A program made the translations under genes and the position numbers. 64,000 bases of DNA, taken from contig JBANDB010000009.1 in assembly GCA_037576215.1 (NCBI GenBank), positions 3,844,001-3,908,000 of the forward strand. Reading direction: 5' to 3'. The DNA is from Armillaria gallica. Lineage: Eukaryota; Basidiomycota; Agaricomycetes; Agaricales; Physalacriaceae. Shown here piece by piece: positions 1 through 13,044 of this stretch (positions are counted from its first letter, which is position 1; the number at the start of each line of letters is the position of its first letter). The notes beneath the pieces were generated by a model that was not told where the DNA came from, made no database searches, and worked only from the letters and a program-made list of their open reading frames with translations.

Positions 1-1010
1 GGATGAACAGCGGATTCAGATTGTTCACTGGGTTCACCCATTTCGACGGGAGGGAAAGATACCGAGGTCGTCCCATTCTGCAGCTCTATAACGGTTTTTT
101 GGAGTTGGACGTCCTCGATGATCGCAGGCCAAAGCGTGATTTTGACCGTATCACCCGACAATGAGATGGGATGGTTCAGCGCAACCCATACAGCTTCTCC
201 TTCCCTGTACCACCGCTTGAGTCGCATCTTGTGAGCGTCCTGAGAATGCACAGCCCGGAGGTCTTGATCTCGCTCCACGACCATCGCGATTTTAGTGATG
301 TGACGAGACTGTTTCAACTTTGACGCCTTTTGCACTGATGCATGGAAACCCACTTTTCGTAGGGCACTCTGTTTTTGCAGTTGGCGGGAACGGTGCGGCC
401 CAGCTCCGCGGTGAATGGGAGTGAATATGCCAGCGTTGCTTATGTCTGTAGTGATTTCGCGTTGGGGTTTCTTGGTACAGTATTTGCATCCGCAGTTGGT
501 TGTCATGTTATTCGCGAGCCAAATGATGTGGGGAACAAATTCAGCGATAGAACGAAAACGGTGGGGACCACCTGCACAGCAGTATGTAAAACACCGAGTA
601 TCGATGCAAGCAACTACAACGTACCAAAAAGGTAGATATCGTGCCTCGGCGCACTTTGAATACCTTTGTGGTGATCAAACATGCGATAACCTGCTGGCCA
701 GTCTTGCAAAACGTAGGAAGGACCCACTATTACGGTGATTAATGATGGCGTGTCTAACATATAAGTAAGAAATATTACCAGGCCAATTCATCGCATTCGC
801 CACAGCTGCTCCCAAAGCAACTCGCCATCGAATCGCAATTGGTATGTCCAGTTCAATTGGTTCCATGAAATTGACATGACCATCCTGGTCCACGATTTCC
901 GTGGTATTGCGTGGCCAAAGATCCTCCCTTCCATCTGAGGAGTCAATAGTTCTGTATGTGGGGTTCGCTGGAAGTGTGTGTTTGTCAGAATGCTGGCGGC
1001 GAGCCGACAT
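1..1010 (-). CDS. Clr2-like transcriptional silencing protein (partial, 3' part beyond window)
   Basis: The start-proximal part of a gene that runs off the left edge. Exons read 1010-779, 726-625 and 571 down to 1, with introns of 52 and 53 nt. The product begins MSARRQHSDK. It carries a conserved-looking block (WPRNTTEIVDQDGHVNF), then YVLQDWPAGYRMFDHHKG, then APRHDIYLFGG-PHRF-FVPHIIWL, a cysteine motif NCGCKYC, and later RWYREGEAVWVALNHPI followed by a TLWPAIIEDVQL segment. I recognise this order as that of fungal Clr2 (cryptic loci regulator 2), which in fission yeast is a subunit of the SHREC histone-deacetylase and remodelling complex that silences heterochromatin. That role is known for the yeast protein and only inferred here. 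The start ATG is the first in frame and matches where the conserved block begins. The C-terminus is missing because of the window edge, not a break. Confidence 0.72.
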
Positions 1011-2435
1011 GGAGGGATAAGTGAAAGCAAAGCAGGAAAAGCTTAGTCGTGGCTGTAATAGTCGGCAAACAACGTGCACCGCCACATCCGAAGAGATCTA
1101 ATCTTAAAACTCGATCGCAATTCATGGGACGCGGCGAGGTGCGACTCTCTAGAAGGACGAAGACGCTGGCACTTTCAATGGATGCAGTTCCTGTTATCTG
1201 GTCAACTCTTGCGGTGACTCCTTACGCACAGTGCTTGGCTGACGTGGTACAAGTTACTACGGCATCGGGGAATCAATCATCACAGATTCTCAAGTAGTTT
1301 TCTCTCTCCTCATAGGTAACCTTGATTTATTGTTGTGGCTTGTGCACCCTTGTCGACGTCTTGTCACCCGGTATCTCGCTTGTGAGCTTCTCGTGAACTC
1401 GAAGGACGCTTTATAGACAAACGACTAACCAATCCAATATTAGAGCGTCCCACGAGAGATTTCAGGAAGCGAGAGCTGGCAGCTGTCGCCCCCGTAGTTA
1501 CTCTGTTTTCTGCCAACGTAACAGAGCCTTGGCGATTCAGATACTGTACTATTTCGACCGTATCTTCACGGGGTGTTACGCGTTATGCACATCTTCACAG
1601 GGCCAGATCTTCACAAGCGGTCGTCACCCGTTACGGTCAAAATACATCTTCATTTTGTCAGCAGGTTATAAGCAATCAGATTAGATAGGGAAAAATGTGC
1701 TAGCTGCGCAACAAGAAGTATCTGGATGCTACCATGCCTTGCTAAAGGGCACCAATCATCCCTTCTAGAAAAACCCAATGAGCACATTTAAACCCGATAG
1801 ATGGGTCAAAAAGGGAAGACATGGAGCAAAGTACCCCCGATAGTGCGTCGCGCTCCTACAGCACTGACAGCAAAATTTTGCGCTTTTGACAGCGCAATCC
1901 GAGTTTTTTCAAATGCAAAATATATGATCTTCATTGGGCGCTGTTACGCGTTACGATCTTCGCCTATCTTCACATAACGGACCCCTGTTACGCGTTATGT
2001 GAAGATACGGTCGAAATAGTACAGTAGTATCTCACGTCGCTGAGGTGTGGGAAGCCGGCACCACGTCACCATCAGATAAATCAGTACTACCGCCTCATAT
2101 AGCCATCGCTTTTTGTCACTGGAACTTTCCTTGAGCTCAAGCGAAGCCATGTAAAAAACGGGCAGAATGCGGAAAATGTACTGAAATGGCAAGGAAATGG
2201 ACTTCAAATTTGAAGCATTTGTATGGCAAAGACCATAGATACAAACAGTCATTGTAGCAACCAAGTGATGCATCTTTCGTTTGGCATCCAGGACTGTGTA
2301 CATAGTGTGCACAGCTTGGTTCTCCGCTATTCTTGAGCCGTCTGAAAGGTTGAGTCCGAGTCCGATTCACACATTCTCTTTCACCACCTTCCCTCCAACT
2401 CGGCACCTTTACTCCGCCGTTGCTTCTTGGATAAT
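1011..2435. other. Intergenic region between the divergent Clr2-like and NDR kinase genes
   Basis: No convincing coding exon was found. The open frames here are short and do not resemble proteins. The stretch is occupied mainly by the MITE-like element at 1544-2024. The rest should hold the promoters of the two divergent genes that flank it. No clear TATA box or other named site could be assigned. Confidence 0.6.
1544..2024. mobile_element. MITE-like element, 481 bp, TA target duplication
   Basis: The two ends are perfect inverted repeats of 26 bp: 1544-1569 begins CTGTACTATTTCGACC and 1999-2024 is its exact reverse complement. Each end is directly flanked by TA (1542-1543 and 2025-2026), the target duplication expected of Tc1/mariner-type insertion. 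Inside, the palindrome-like word TTACGCGTTA occurs three times (about 1577, 1943 and 1988), with several short CTTCAC/GTGAAG words near both ends. There is no transposase frame, so it would be a non-autonomous element. The superfamily is inferred from the TA duplication alone. No second copy occurs in this window. Confidence 0.75.
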
Positions 2436-4334
<1,899 letters not shown>

Positions 4335-4726
4335 TGATCACTTCTCAGGACCGGACTACTATCTTTGCTTTGCATTGCTGTCTTGTCTTTGTTAGTTTAC
4401 TACAATCAACGGCGCACACCCAACAGTGTATGTATGTATGGCACAGTTCACATATGTCTCTTGTAATAACGCAACCCAGGAATGATATTATATCAAGCAC
4501 GAATGGTTATACTCTTCAATCTTTGTATGAGCTTGATCTTGTTGTCACATTGCTGTAGTCCGCCATATAATGCGGTCATTCCGGGTACTGTGAGTTTTGA
4601 AGCATAGACACTACAACAAATCAACAAAATCAACATAGCCATCAACAATCACAGTTCTGAGATTCCGTGTTCTGTTTATACCAAACAAGCTCTTGCGTTG
4701 AACCGTCATCTGTTCTGCAACACCGC
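4335..4726. other. Intergenic, kinase to methyltransferase
   Basis: Nothing coding is supported here. It holds the 3' flank of the kinase gene and the upstream region of the methyltransferase, which has an A-rich stretch (ACAACAAATCAACAAAATC) about 115 bases before the start. Confidence 0.5.
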
Positions 4727-5521
4727 ATGAGCACAGAAGATCCCGAGGACATACTCTCCAGCTCTTTGGAGATACTGTACGATTACAAACCTGTAACGCT
4801 AGCCTCTGCAGGTTCGGTCTTTTCGTACACGTCCGACCACATTCCAGGAAATCCGATTACCCTCCGCACGCCCGATACTCATCCATCCAACTGGTCGTTG
4901 CATGCATCATCCATCTGGGCATCGTCTCTGTTCCTTGTTAACCATTTGCAGTTCCTAGATCTCCCCGAATCTCCGGTGGAATCGTTTCGCGTACTGGAGC
5001 TAGGGGCAGGGGCAGGCCTACCAGGAATATCGATCGCGCGTAAACATCCCTACATACAAGCGACAGTAAGCGACTATCCTGATGAGCAGCTTATCCGGAC
5101 ATTGGAGGGAAATATCACCAGGAACGACGTGCAAGACAATTGTCGTGCCGTAGCTTATTCGTGGGGATCAGATTCGTCAGCGCTCAGCGGTGGGTTTGAT
5201 GCGATAGTTGCTGCGGATACGCTGTGGAATCCAGATTTGCATGCGCTCTTCATCAAAGCGCTGCAGTCGATGTTGAAAAGATCCCCTGAAGCGCGTGTTC
5301 ATCTCGTTGCGGGCTTGCATACAGGGAGGTATACGATTAGGTCATTTCTCGTGGCCGCAGAGAACGCAGGATTTGCTATCGTACAGGCAACAGAGCTGGA
5401 GACAGGCGGTTCTGATAGGCGAGCGTGGTGCGTCTCGAGAGCTGAAGGAGAGGATGAGAAAGAGAGAAGACGATGGGTAGTCTGGATTGTCTTGAAGTGG
5501 GCATCACAGACCAAAGCATAA
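4727..5521 (+). CDS. EFM7: EFM7-type protein N-terminal and lysine methyltransferase
   Basis: A single uninterrupted frame of 264 residues starting at MSTEDPEDI. An upstream GTG in the same frame is not used because the family starts near here. It is a seven-beta-strand SAM-dependent methyltransferase: motif I VLELGAGAGLPG (about 91-102), an acidic motif VSDYPDE after strand 2, and DAIVAADTLWN after strand 4. The N-terminal block with LRTPDTHPSNWSLHASSIWASS is typical of the yeast Nnt1/Efm7 group, which methylates the N-terminus and a nearby lysine of translation elongation factor eEF1A. That target is known for yeast and inferred here. It converges on the F-box gene with 73 bases between stop codons. 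Confidence 0.87.
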   Translation: MSTEDPEDILSSSLEILYDYKPVTLASAGSVFSYTSDHIPGNPITLRTPDTHPSNWSLHASSIWASSLFLVNHLQFLDLPESPVESFRVLELGAGAGLPGISIARKHPYIQATVSDYPDEQLIRTLEGNITRNDVQDNCRAVAYSWGSDSSALSGGFDAIVAADTLWNPDLHALFIKALQSMLKRSPEARVHLVAGLHTGRYTIRSFLVAAENAGFAIVQATELETGGSDRRAWCVSRAEGEDEKERRRWVVWIVLKWASQTKA

Positions 5522-5594
5522 AAACCATACACATAAAAGGTACAATAGGTGAGTACAAATTTATTATGTCGATTATTCAATAATATCGTATTTT

Positions 5595-7281
5595 TCAAGC
5601 AGCCCTACGAATCGGTGGTGCGCCAAAGGTCATAACCTTTGCGATCATCGTATCTGTGTGCCCATCATCCTGTGAATGGTGTTAGCGAAGATCAGATTCA
5701 AGGCAGTAGACCTCACAAGGAAAAAGATCAGATTGTCTTCGGTAACGCTGAACTGCCGAAGGATCAGCCCTTCAAACGCTATGGTACGCGAGGTCTCAGC
5801 GGGAGTGAATGATGCTCGGGAGCCAATCCAGGTCCAAGATTGGGTAGACTTGCTGTATGAGTCGGGAAAGGGTGAAAAGTCAATGGTATGAAGACGACTC
5901 CTTCCCCCGTTAACTCTATCCAACTCGATGAAGAACGCCCTAGATCCAGCAATCAAGGGTCCACGGATATAGGGCCCGTACTTTCGCAAATCCTTCACCA
6001 TGCAGAACGTACTCCAATACGACCAGGGCAGGAACCCCTTCCTCGATGGATATTTGACGAACGACTCTCGGACAAAGAGCCACTCGCACGCGGTATGTTC
6101 GGGCCGGATCTTTGCGGTGATGGCAAGCATGCGAACCTCAGGGGCAGCGTAGAAGAGGGCATTGGAAGACGGTTCGTTGTCGGTCCTCGGGGATGTGCTG
6201 GTCGAAAACGCGAAAAATGTATAACCTTTCCAGGCTTCGGGGAGTTCATACTGGTTCACAATGGACATCTTCCCGACGTCATAGATTCTGTACGAGTTCA
6301 GGATGTAAGAACCCGTCTTCCGATCGTGGCAGATACCAAGGAGGTGGTTCTCGTCTATGAAATAGATATCCAGATCCTCCAGCCACTTTTAGTGCGATCA
6401 GCCAACTTAATGACGCCCATGGGTCTAGATCACGCACCCTTGCTTCCATAGTACGCCAATTCATCAACAGGCGAAGGGTCTTTCCCCCATGGAAATCCAA
6501 GCCAACCGTGACTTTCGATCCGCAAATCAAGGTGTTAACGCCGATGACTCGCGTAGCGATTGTAGTCGAGACATCGAAAGATGGAGTAATCGCGTGACGG
6601 TGCTTCTTGTTGGTTCCGATATCCTTGAAGGACAGTGAAACACAAACTTTTCCATTGTGACTGTAGAAACGCCTTTAAAAAGAGATGGTGTTTATACTAA
6701 AACGCCAAGACGTACGTGAAAACGTGGCTTGTAACGATAAGGCCTTGAGACCCATCGACTGCCAACCCCTCAATTTGTGGGAAAGTGTACTTGAGATGAC
6801 GCGTTTGGGACGGAGGCCGATTCGTCCTGCAGGAAGGAAGCTCTGACAGGTCCAAGGTGTTGAAAACGCCGTGATTATGTATTTGAAAGATAAATTTGTC
6901 GGAGACGCCCGCGATGGCCGGCATGGGGATTGCTAGCTGAGATTCATGGGTCCATTGGAGTTTCGGCCAGTCTTTCTTGTAAGTCAAAAGGAGTTGAGCG
7001 CGAACGATGGGAGGTGCGCGAGCATAAGGCAGCGCGCCGTCTTTCATTCCCAGGACAGCCAATTCGAATCGGTACCGGAGCACCTGAAATTCCATGACGA
7101 TGTTGTAGACGCGACGGAACGCCTGTCAAGAGTATAAGCGAATTCAAAGGCACGAGGCTGGGGGCACGCTAACCTTGCAGGCGCGCCAAAGAGACGGAGG
7201 ATCCAGATGCTCCAAAATGCTGATGAGGACATCATCGGAGATTTTGTAGAAGCGCACAGCAGTGAGACGATGAGGATGCAT
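5595..7281 (-). CDS. F-box protein
   Basis: Five exons on the minus strand (7281-7174, 7122-6716, 6672-6438, 6385-5717, 5669-5595) give 497 residues. The first exon holds the F-box: KISDDVLISILEHLDPPSLWRACK, then AFRRVYN across the first junction. F-box proteins bind Skp1 and pick substrates for SCF ubiquitin ligases. The rest (about 400 residues) has many short beta-like segments, for example GLAVDGSQGLIVTSH and DLDIYFIDENHLLGICHD, of the kind found in the large Agaricomycete F-box families; no substrate can be proposed. The third intron (6386-6437) keeps the frame only with donor GTGCGT, and the last exon ends in GAPPIRRAA. The start is the ATG of MHPHRLTAV. Confidence 0.85.
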
Positions 7282-7952
7282 TTCTCGCAGAGAAAGTACC
7301 AGTACTGAAGCACCCCAGAGACGAACATATCGATTTTATACTCGTCCTCGTTCGTTGGAGACCAGATAAAAAGATAGAAAAAGAAAAGAAAAACGGTTGC
7401 TCATTGCCCGCCATTGTCTTCGTGGTATGAAACAGTGAAAGTCGGCGCATTCGACTCCTGAGATTTGTTGGTCGGTAGGCTGGTCATCGTAGGTAATAAA
7501 GAGCTTTTTGTGAGTTCACTGACCCAAACGATCCAGGATTAGAGCAGGGTGCCATGTCAACAACAACGCGTGCCGCAGGACGACGAAAGGTAAACGTTGC
7601 GTGGGGGTAGGACCAGTTTTCGGAAGCTCGCGAAACAATAAGATCCCTTAGTTGGGGCGCGACCTGCCTAAAACGCGAACGCGGAAGTCGGGTATGCGTT
7701 TGATGCGATATAATCTTTTCTTCGAGCGCTAAGAAGAAGATAATAGCCAGCAATGAGCTCCGTAAAGATTGATGAAGAATCGTTGTGTTCCTTTTCATAT
7801 TGTTTATGAAACGGTGGAGGAAATCAACTTGTAAGCGCTGAGAGCCGGCCCGGATTCTGAGTTGCAATATATTTGTGGCTGTGTACGTGTGACGCTGACG
7901 TGACCAGGCTCACTAAGCTCGGCTCAACTCCTCCCCCGTCCTCCCCACCACG
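7282..7952. other. Intergenic, F-box to CRIPT
   Basis: No gene is supported. A 127-residue minus-strand open frame (7484-7867) lacks family resemblance and an obvious upstream context, so it is not called. The region lies between two divergently transcribed genes and presumably contains both promoters. Confidence 0.5.
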
Positions 7953-8415
7953 ATGGTATGCAAGAAATGCGAAAAGGTACGGTATCGTCGCGCCGCATTC
8001 CCTGTGTCAAATCTCTTATTGTTCGCAGAAACTTTCCAAGGTCGCGGCACCTGATCCGTTCACTTCAAGCTCTAGCAGCATCAAGGATGGCTCACGCAAA
8101 GTTGGAGAGAACAAGCTTCTAACACGGCCAGGCAGCTCCAAGAATCGTTTTCAGGTAAAGTTTAGATTTTCGGTTGATAAGTGTTCTAACAATATACACA
8201 GCCGTATCAAGGGAAATGTAAAGATTGCAAGTCGACAGTCACCCAGAATAAAGCAAAGTACTGTCATGGTACGTTACCATTCCAGTTGTCTTTCGAATTT
8301 GTTCCCCCTGACATCCTCTACTCGCATCTCAGGGTGTGCGTACAAGAAAGGTCTTTGCTCAATCTGCGGGAAGCAGATCTTGGACACTACAGGCTATGTC
8401 ATGTCGAGCAAATAA
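7953..8415 (+). CDS. CRIPT: CRIPT homologue, cysteine-rich zinc-binding small protein
   Basis: Four exons (7953-7976, 8029-8154, 8202-8268, 8333-8415) give 99 residues, the usual CRIPT length. The protein begins MVCKKCEKKLSKVAAPDPF and contains the CxxC pairs of the family: CKKC at the start, CKDC in the middle, then YCHGCAYKKGLCSICGK near the end, followed by the conserved tail ILDTTGY. CRIPT was named as a PDZ-binding protein in animals and is also known as a component of the minor spliceosome; in fungi its role is less studied. The first exon is very short (24 nt), which is common for this gene. All splice junctions are GT..AG and keep the frame. Confidence 0.95.
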
Positions 8416-8815
8416 GCCGGCAAAGTTTTAGACGGATCAAGGAGCTTTTGTTATCAATGTCGCTGTGCAATCATATAGTATCTTGTGTGTATTTGTTACT
8501 CTTTTAACGTAATGACATTTTCTCTCTAGCGGGTGCATTTACAAATACGTTACCGTGTCCATCGCTTCAAGGATCTACATGTCCCTAAGATTCAGGATGT
8601 TATATCACGTCTGTTCCTTGGCGTCCCGCGAGGATCACCTTTTAATGAGCGACAATCGGCGACATTGCTGATCCATCGAAACTTCCTTTCACGCGTCTTG
8701 TCTACCTCAGGTTTGGGCGCCCAGATCCGTCGCACGGCATTCCACCTGAAAAGACTTTTAAAGGCTTTGAAATTTATCTGTCAATCTAAGCTACGCGTCC
8801 TTCATTCTTCTCGCC
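8416..8815. other. Intergenic, CRIPT to FMN dehydrogenase
   Basis: Nothing coding is supported. A frame from 8533 is open but its product resembles no family and it ends in the start region of the next gene. The stretch contains the 3' flank of CRIPT and the promoter of the next gene. Confidence 0.45.
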
Positions 8816-10316
8816 ATGACCTCTACACTCTTTTACCTATGGTTTTCGCTCCTTTTCCTTTTTTCCTTCGCGGTCGTCATCGACATGGAGGGTCTGCCTG
8901 ACACTGGCCTCGACACCACAGACTGGGTAGATGGACAAACCCCCCCTCTCGATGACATGTGGAGTCTCAATGATATGCAAATCGCTGCTAAGAATGTCAT
9001 CACGGCGCGCTATTATGGTAACCTCCTTCGTCGCCCATGTGTGTAATACACTAACATTGTCGGTTGGTAGCGTCTTATAGGACTGCCGCGCTCGACGAAG
9101 TCACATATCAAGCGAACTTGAATATCTGGAAAAATGTTCGCCTCAATGGCTATAGCTTCCGGGATGTTTCGGACATTGATCTTTCGTACGTCTGGCTTAT
9201 ATACTATGTCGGTGGGGCTACCTACTGAATGGTCTGTAGGACGTCTATTCTCGGCTACAATTTTTCGTCCCCTTTCTTCATCGCCCCGGCTGCAAATGCA
9301 GGGCATGCAAATGCATCAGCGGAACTGTCACTGGCAACTGCTGCAGGAAAGGCAGGGATTTTATACGTTGTTAGTGAACTTGTGCCCAACATCCGAAGTG
9401 TTGATAAACTTACTGAGTATCATGGTATGCATAGCCTAGTATCTCCGCCACAAAGTCCCTGGAGCAGATCGCAAATGTCGCGCTGGAGGATCAGGTCATG
9501 TTTCATCAAGAATATATTTGGTCGAATCGGACTCAGCTCATCGACGAGCTCAAGCGCATCGAAGCCGCGGGCTACAAGGCCATCGTTTTAACTGTTGATA
9601 ACACTGGTATTGACGGCATCAGGTGAGTCATTGTGAATAAGGATAGACAATGGACTGAGCCAGAACACAAAATTGTAGAACGCGCTCGTTGCGATACACC
9701 GGCGCAACGTCTGAGTATGTTTATTACGCCACTTCCACGTTGTAGGAATGCTGATTACTCTATACAGGGCTGGCCATTCAGCAACCTTCGATTTGGCCTC
9801 CCTCTCTGAAATACGCAATCTAACGTCTCTTCCCATCGTTCCCAAGGGCATCAAAACAGCTGCCGATGCGCTGACTTGCCTTGAACTTGGCTTTCCTGCT
9901 ATCTACGTGTCCAACCACGGCGGACGTACTCTTGATGGTGCGCCCACTTCGGTTGAAATTCTCCTTGATATCCGGAGGAATGCTCCAGAGGTGTTTGAGC
10001 GGATGGAGGTATACGCAGATGGAGGAGTAAGGAGGGGAAACCATGTGATCACACTTTTGGCACTCGGTGCAAGGGCTGTAGGATTGGGCAGGAGTCCTAT
10101 CTTTGCCAATATCTGGGGAGAGGTAGGCGTGTCGAGAATGATTGAGATGCTCCAAACAGAGTTGGAGACGACGATGCAGTTGATGGGGAAAGCAAGGTCG
10201 CCAACATCAACTCGAGCTATGTGAGTGCTGTTGCATCTCATCTTGACACATTTGCCTGACTTTCTCATCCATAGGTTAACACCAAACTGGTCGAGTCAAT
10301 ATACTTTGGTAATTAA
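8816..10316 (+). CDS. Secreted FMN-dependent 2-hydroxyacid dehydrogenase/oxidase, with an apparent C-terminal frameshift
   Basis: Seven exons (8816-9017, 9071-9185, 9240-9369, 9435-9622, 9679-9714, 9768-10220, 10275-10316). The first about 20 residues (TLFYLWFSLLFLFSFAVV) look like a signal peptide. FMN-dehydrogenase marks are present: SPFFIAPAA, LYVPSISAT with SLEQIA, KAIVLTVDNTG, LPIVPKGI (FMN-contact lysine), SNHGGRTLDG (catalytic His and Arg) and YADGGVRRG. The family includes lactate oxidases, lactate monooxygenase and cytochrome b2; the substrate is unknown. In the C-terminus the conserved frame (KVANINSSYVNTK) is reached only if one base is added near the run GGGG at 10185-10188. In the given frame the tail would instead end near 10346 with unrelated residues. 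The junction 9369/9435 restores a conserved block that is lost if read straight through. Confidence 0.8.
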
Positions 10317-11806
10317 GGACTATTTATTTTTACACACTCGTTATTAAACGGACATCTTTTTCCTTTCTTCACTTCTGTTGTGAGATATCGCTATCAGAAT
10401 GGAAATATGCGGCGCCTTACGCGACAGATTCTCTATCTAATGAAAGCCACGAATATCGCAACAAATAACGACCTTCAAATGCAACACATGTGCTCGTCTG
10501 ATAGCAGTATGAGTTGCTATAGCTTGCCATCAACACTTACATCCGTCATTAATGGTTATTAATATTATGGGCGTGTGCAGGTCGTCGTCCAGGTACGAAA
10601 TACTGTGTCATGAACCTAGACCAGCTTCATGAACCTAACAAGCCCCACCTGCATATCCTACTGTTCAAATTCTGCACTTGTTCGGGGGTTCTGACGGACG
10701 GCCAAACCCACGAGTACGTGTACAGGGGCTCAATCACGGCCAAGAAGGCCGCATTTACCAGCAGCCCATCTCCAGAAATTGGATTAAGCACTCCAACATG
10801 ACGGGTAAGATCGCCCGGAAAATCCGAAGGGGTCGCTTGACCGTGTATCACTTCCGATTTGTAGAGTAGCACGATCAGAATTTGATCAGAATGATTCGCT
10901 TAGATCCCAGATTGAGTGAGGTCAGTCGGGGGAAATGCGTTGTTGTAACTCATATGGACAGATAGATCTACTTCGGTGGGCTAGTAATTACAAGATCTGG
11001 TCCCGAATCAATCGGGCTTATATTTCGTCGCTTGCTAAGCGCTGGCAGCTGGTCTTAGCGGCACGTCTCTTTTGTATCTCCGGCGGCTCTGTGGAACGAT
11101 CGTTGGGGGTGGTCCCAACGGTGGTTAGGCGAGGAATGGATATCAGAGAGAGGGATTGGAATATTGGGAGGGCCATCGTGCATTGAACCTGGTAGATGTC
11201 AATGGTGTGGCGGGTGGAATGCTGTACCATCAGCTAGCTTTAATATTTAAATAATATGCTTTCTGGCGTGCAAATGAATTTCATAAGCATTTATGGCGTA
11301 GATTATCATTGATGATAGACTCCGCTCCTTGTACCAGCAATTATGCTGCTGAAGAACATCTGAAAATACACACTACATCGTCCCGATCCTATGCATTACT
11401 CACTTACCGTCTTCAAACGTTGTTGACATGAAAACATACTGTTTTCATCCATTCTTGCTGACGCCCTTGTAAAGGGTTCGTATTTCGTAACAATTCGGCT
11501 ATCGAGACCAGGTCCACGAACTATTCGTCAGCTTATTTCTTTGCCAGGTCGACCTGCTGATTTCTTGCCAGTGATTGGCGAAGGAAGATTGTTGGACGGG
11601 AGTAATGGGCCGAAGCCTGGGAATTCCCGCGCCCTGTTGTTCAAATTAATCAAGCTTTGATCTTTATCGCTTGGGTGCCTTGGGCGTCCATCAAGGGTGC
11701 GCAAGGATGTGTTTCGGCCTTGCTTGAACGCGTTTCATCGCCCACTGGGTGAGCCACTCGCTAACAATGTAGTTACCTTTCCACTAACACCACTCTCCTA
11801 GCCTAC
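10317..11806. other. Intergenic, about 1.5 kb, no gene recognised
   Basis: Short frames on both strands (the longest about 80 codons) have no recognisable domains and no consistent splice structure. No repeat, tRNA or mobile element was recognised. The last 150 bases before 11807 should hold the promoter of the membrane protein gene. Confidence 0.45.
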
Positions 11807-13015
11807 ATGGCCGACCCCCTGCCAATATGCTTCATTCCAAGCAATTCCGACATCGCAGGAATCGGAGTTCGAGTCGCAACCTATCTCCAGGCATGCCTGG
11901 CCTTGTTTATGGCCTTTTCAAGTGTTGTCTACCGTTCAGTGCACGTCCTTTCCACTTATTGGGCTGGTGAGAAAGCAGACGATTCGATGTCGATAGTCGA
12001 GCACAGGGCTTTGCAACTTCCTCCGGCCCTCACAGAAGCCATAAAATCCGTGGAAAGTGCTCTTTTTGTCACTAGTATATCGGTAATCATCGGCGCGATG
12101 ATTCAAGCGAGGTCCTCCGAGGGCCTTAGCTCCTACCACGCACTTGTCGTCCTCAACTTGGCCCAGATCAATAGTTACACGGCCTACCTGCTATTCCTAT
12201 GTCGGCTAACTATTGATGATACAGGGGCCACGGGTATAGTCTTCCTCAGACAGATGCTCAGGATAGCCCTGCGCAACTACTTCCTGTTTGCGGTCCACGC
12301 ATGCATGATGGGAGCGTTTGGTTTATGGTTCTGGGGTCACAATAGTGCATTTCTGCGTTATGCCTCCAACAACGCCGAACCGTGCAATCCGGTCGCCCAA
12401 TATTGGATATTCACACCAGTGCTTTCGAATGACCAAGCCTTGCGGATTTTCTTCCTGATATATTACTCCGTCTCGGCATTCCCGCCCTTCGCTTTCATGG
12501 TCCCCATGGCGATGACAGCCCTCATTTTCGGTGCAGTATGGGTCGTCCTGTACGCGCTGGCGTTCATTGGCATCGTTTTTTCTGCTCCCACACTGCTGGC
12601 CCTACATTTGTCCGGCCGCGACGTTCCGAAGTGGTTGGACAGCAAGTTTGAATCCGCCACAAGCAAGTTTGATGCCATGCTCGACCTTTCCAAGGTGAAG
12701 TGGGGAACAGCAGTGGGAGGCTCGTTGTGGTTGCTACCGATTAATCTTCCGGTCGTCTTCTACCTGTTTGCTACGGAGAAGATGATTAGGATGAAGCATC
12801 CAAATTTGGAGGATGCGGATGAGGAAGCTCAATGGTCTTATGGACAGACCCTGGCACTGGTTACGGCGTTGGTAACCGTGGTGTTCTTCCTCAGGGATGT
12901 GTATAGACTGGTGATAGAGTTGTTGCAGCATAAGGCGGAACTTCAGAGTATTTTACGTTCCAAAATGAATGGAGACGACGGTAGCTTCACTTTAAGGAGA
13001 TACAGAACGGTTTAA
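11807..13015 (+). CDS. Multi-pass integral membrane protein, family unknown
   Basis: One uninterrupted frame of 402 residues, unusual in a window where most genes are split. It starts MADPLPICFIPSNSD. About eight hydrophobic stretches can be seen, near residues 18-40, 85-105, 113-132, 152-176, 213-240, 240-268, 300-320 and 345-365; for example FLFAVHACMMGAFGLWFW and VTALVTVVFFLRDVYR. A cytoplasmic-looking charged segment (KMIRMKHPNLEDADEEAQW) precedes the last membrane span, and the tail is basic. There is no cleavable signal. It resembles the many uncharacterised membrane proteins of Agaricomycetes, but no named family is recognised and no function is proposed. Confidence 0.8.
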   Translation: MADPLPICFIPSNSDIAGIGVRVATYLQACLALFMAFSSVVYRSVHVLSTYWAGEKADDSMSIVEHRALQLPPALTEAIKSVESALFVTSISVIIGAMIQARSSEGLSSYHALVVLNLAQINSYTAYLLFLCRLTIDDTGATGIVFLRQMLRIALRNYFLFAVHACMMGAFGLWFWGHNSAFLRYASNNAEPCNPVAQYWIFTPVLSNDQALRIFFLIYYSVSAFPPFAFMVPMAMTALIFGAVWVVLYALAFIGIVFSAPTLLALHLSGRDVPKWLDSKFESATSKFDAMLDLSKVKWGTAVGGSLWLLPINLPVVFYLFATEKMIRMKHPNLEDADEEAQWSYGQTLALVTALVTVVFFLRDVYRLVIELLQHKAELQSILRSKMNGDDGSFTLRRYRTV

Positions 13016-13044
13016 CTTGATATACCATGATATTCGTGAGCTAT

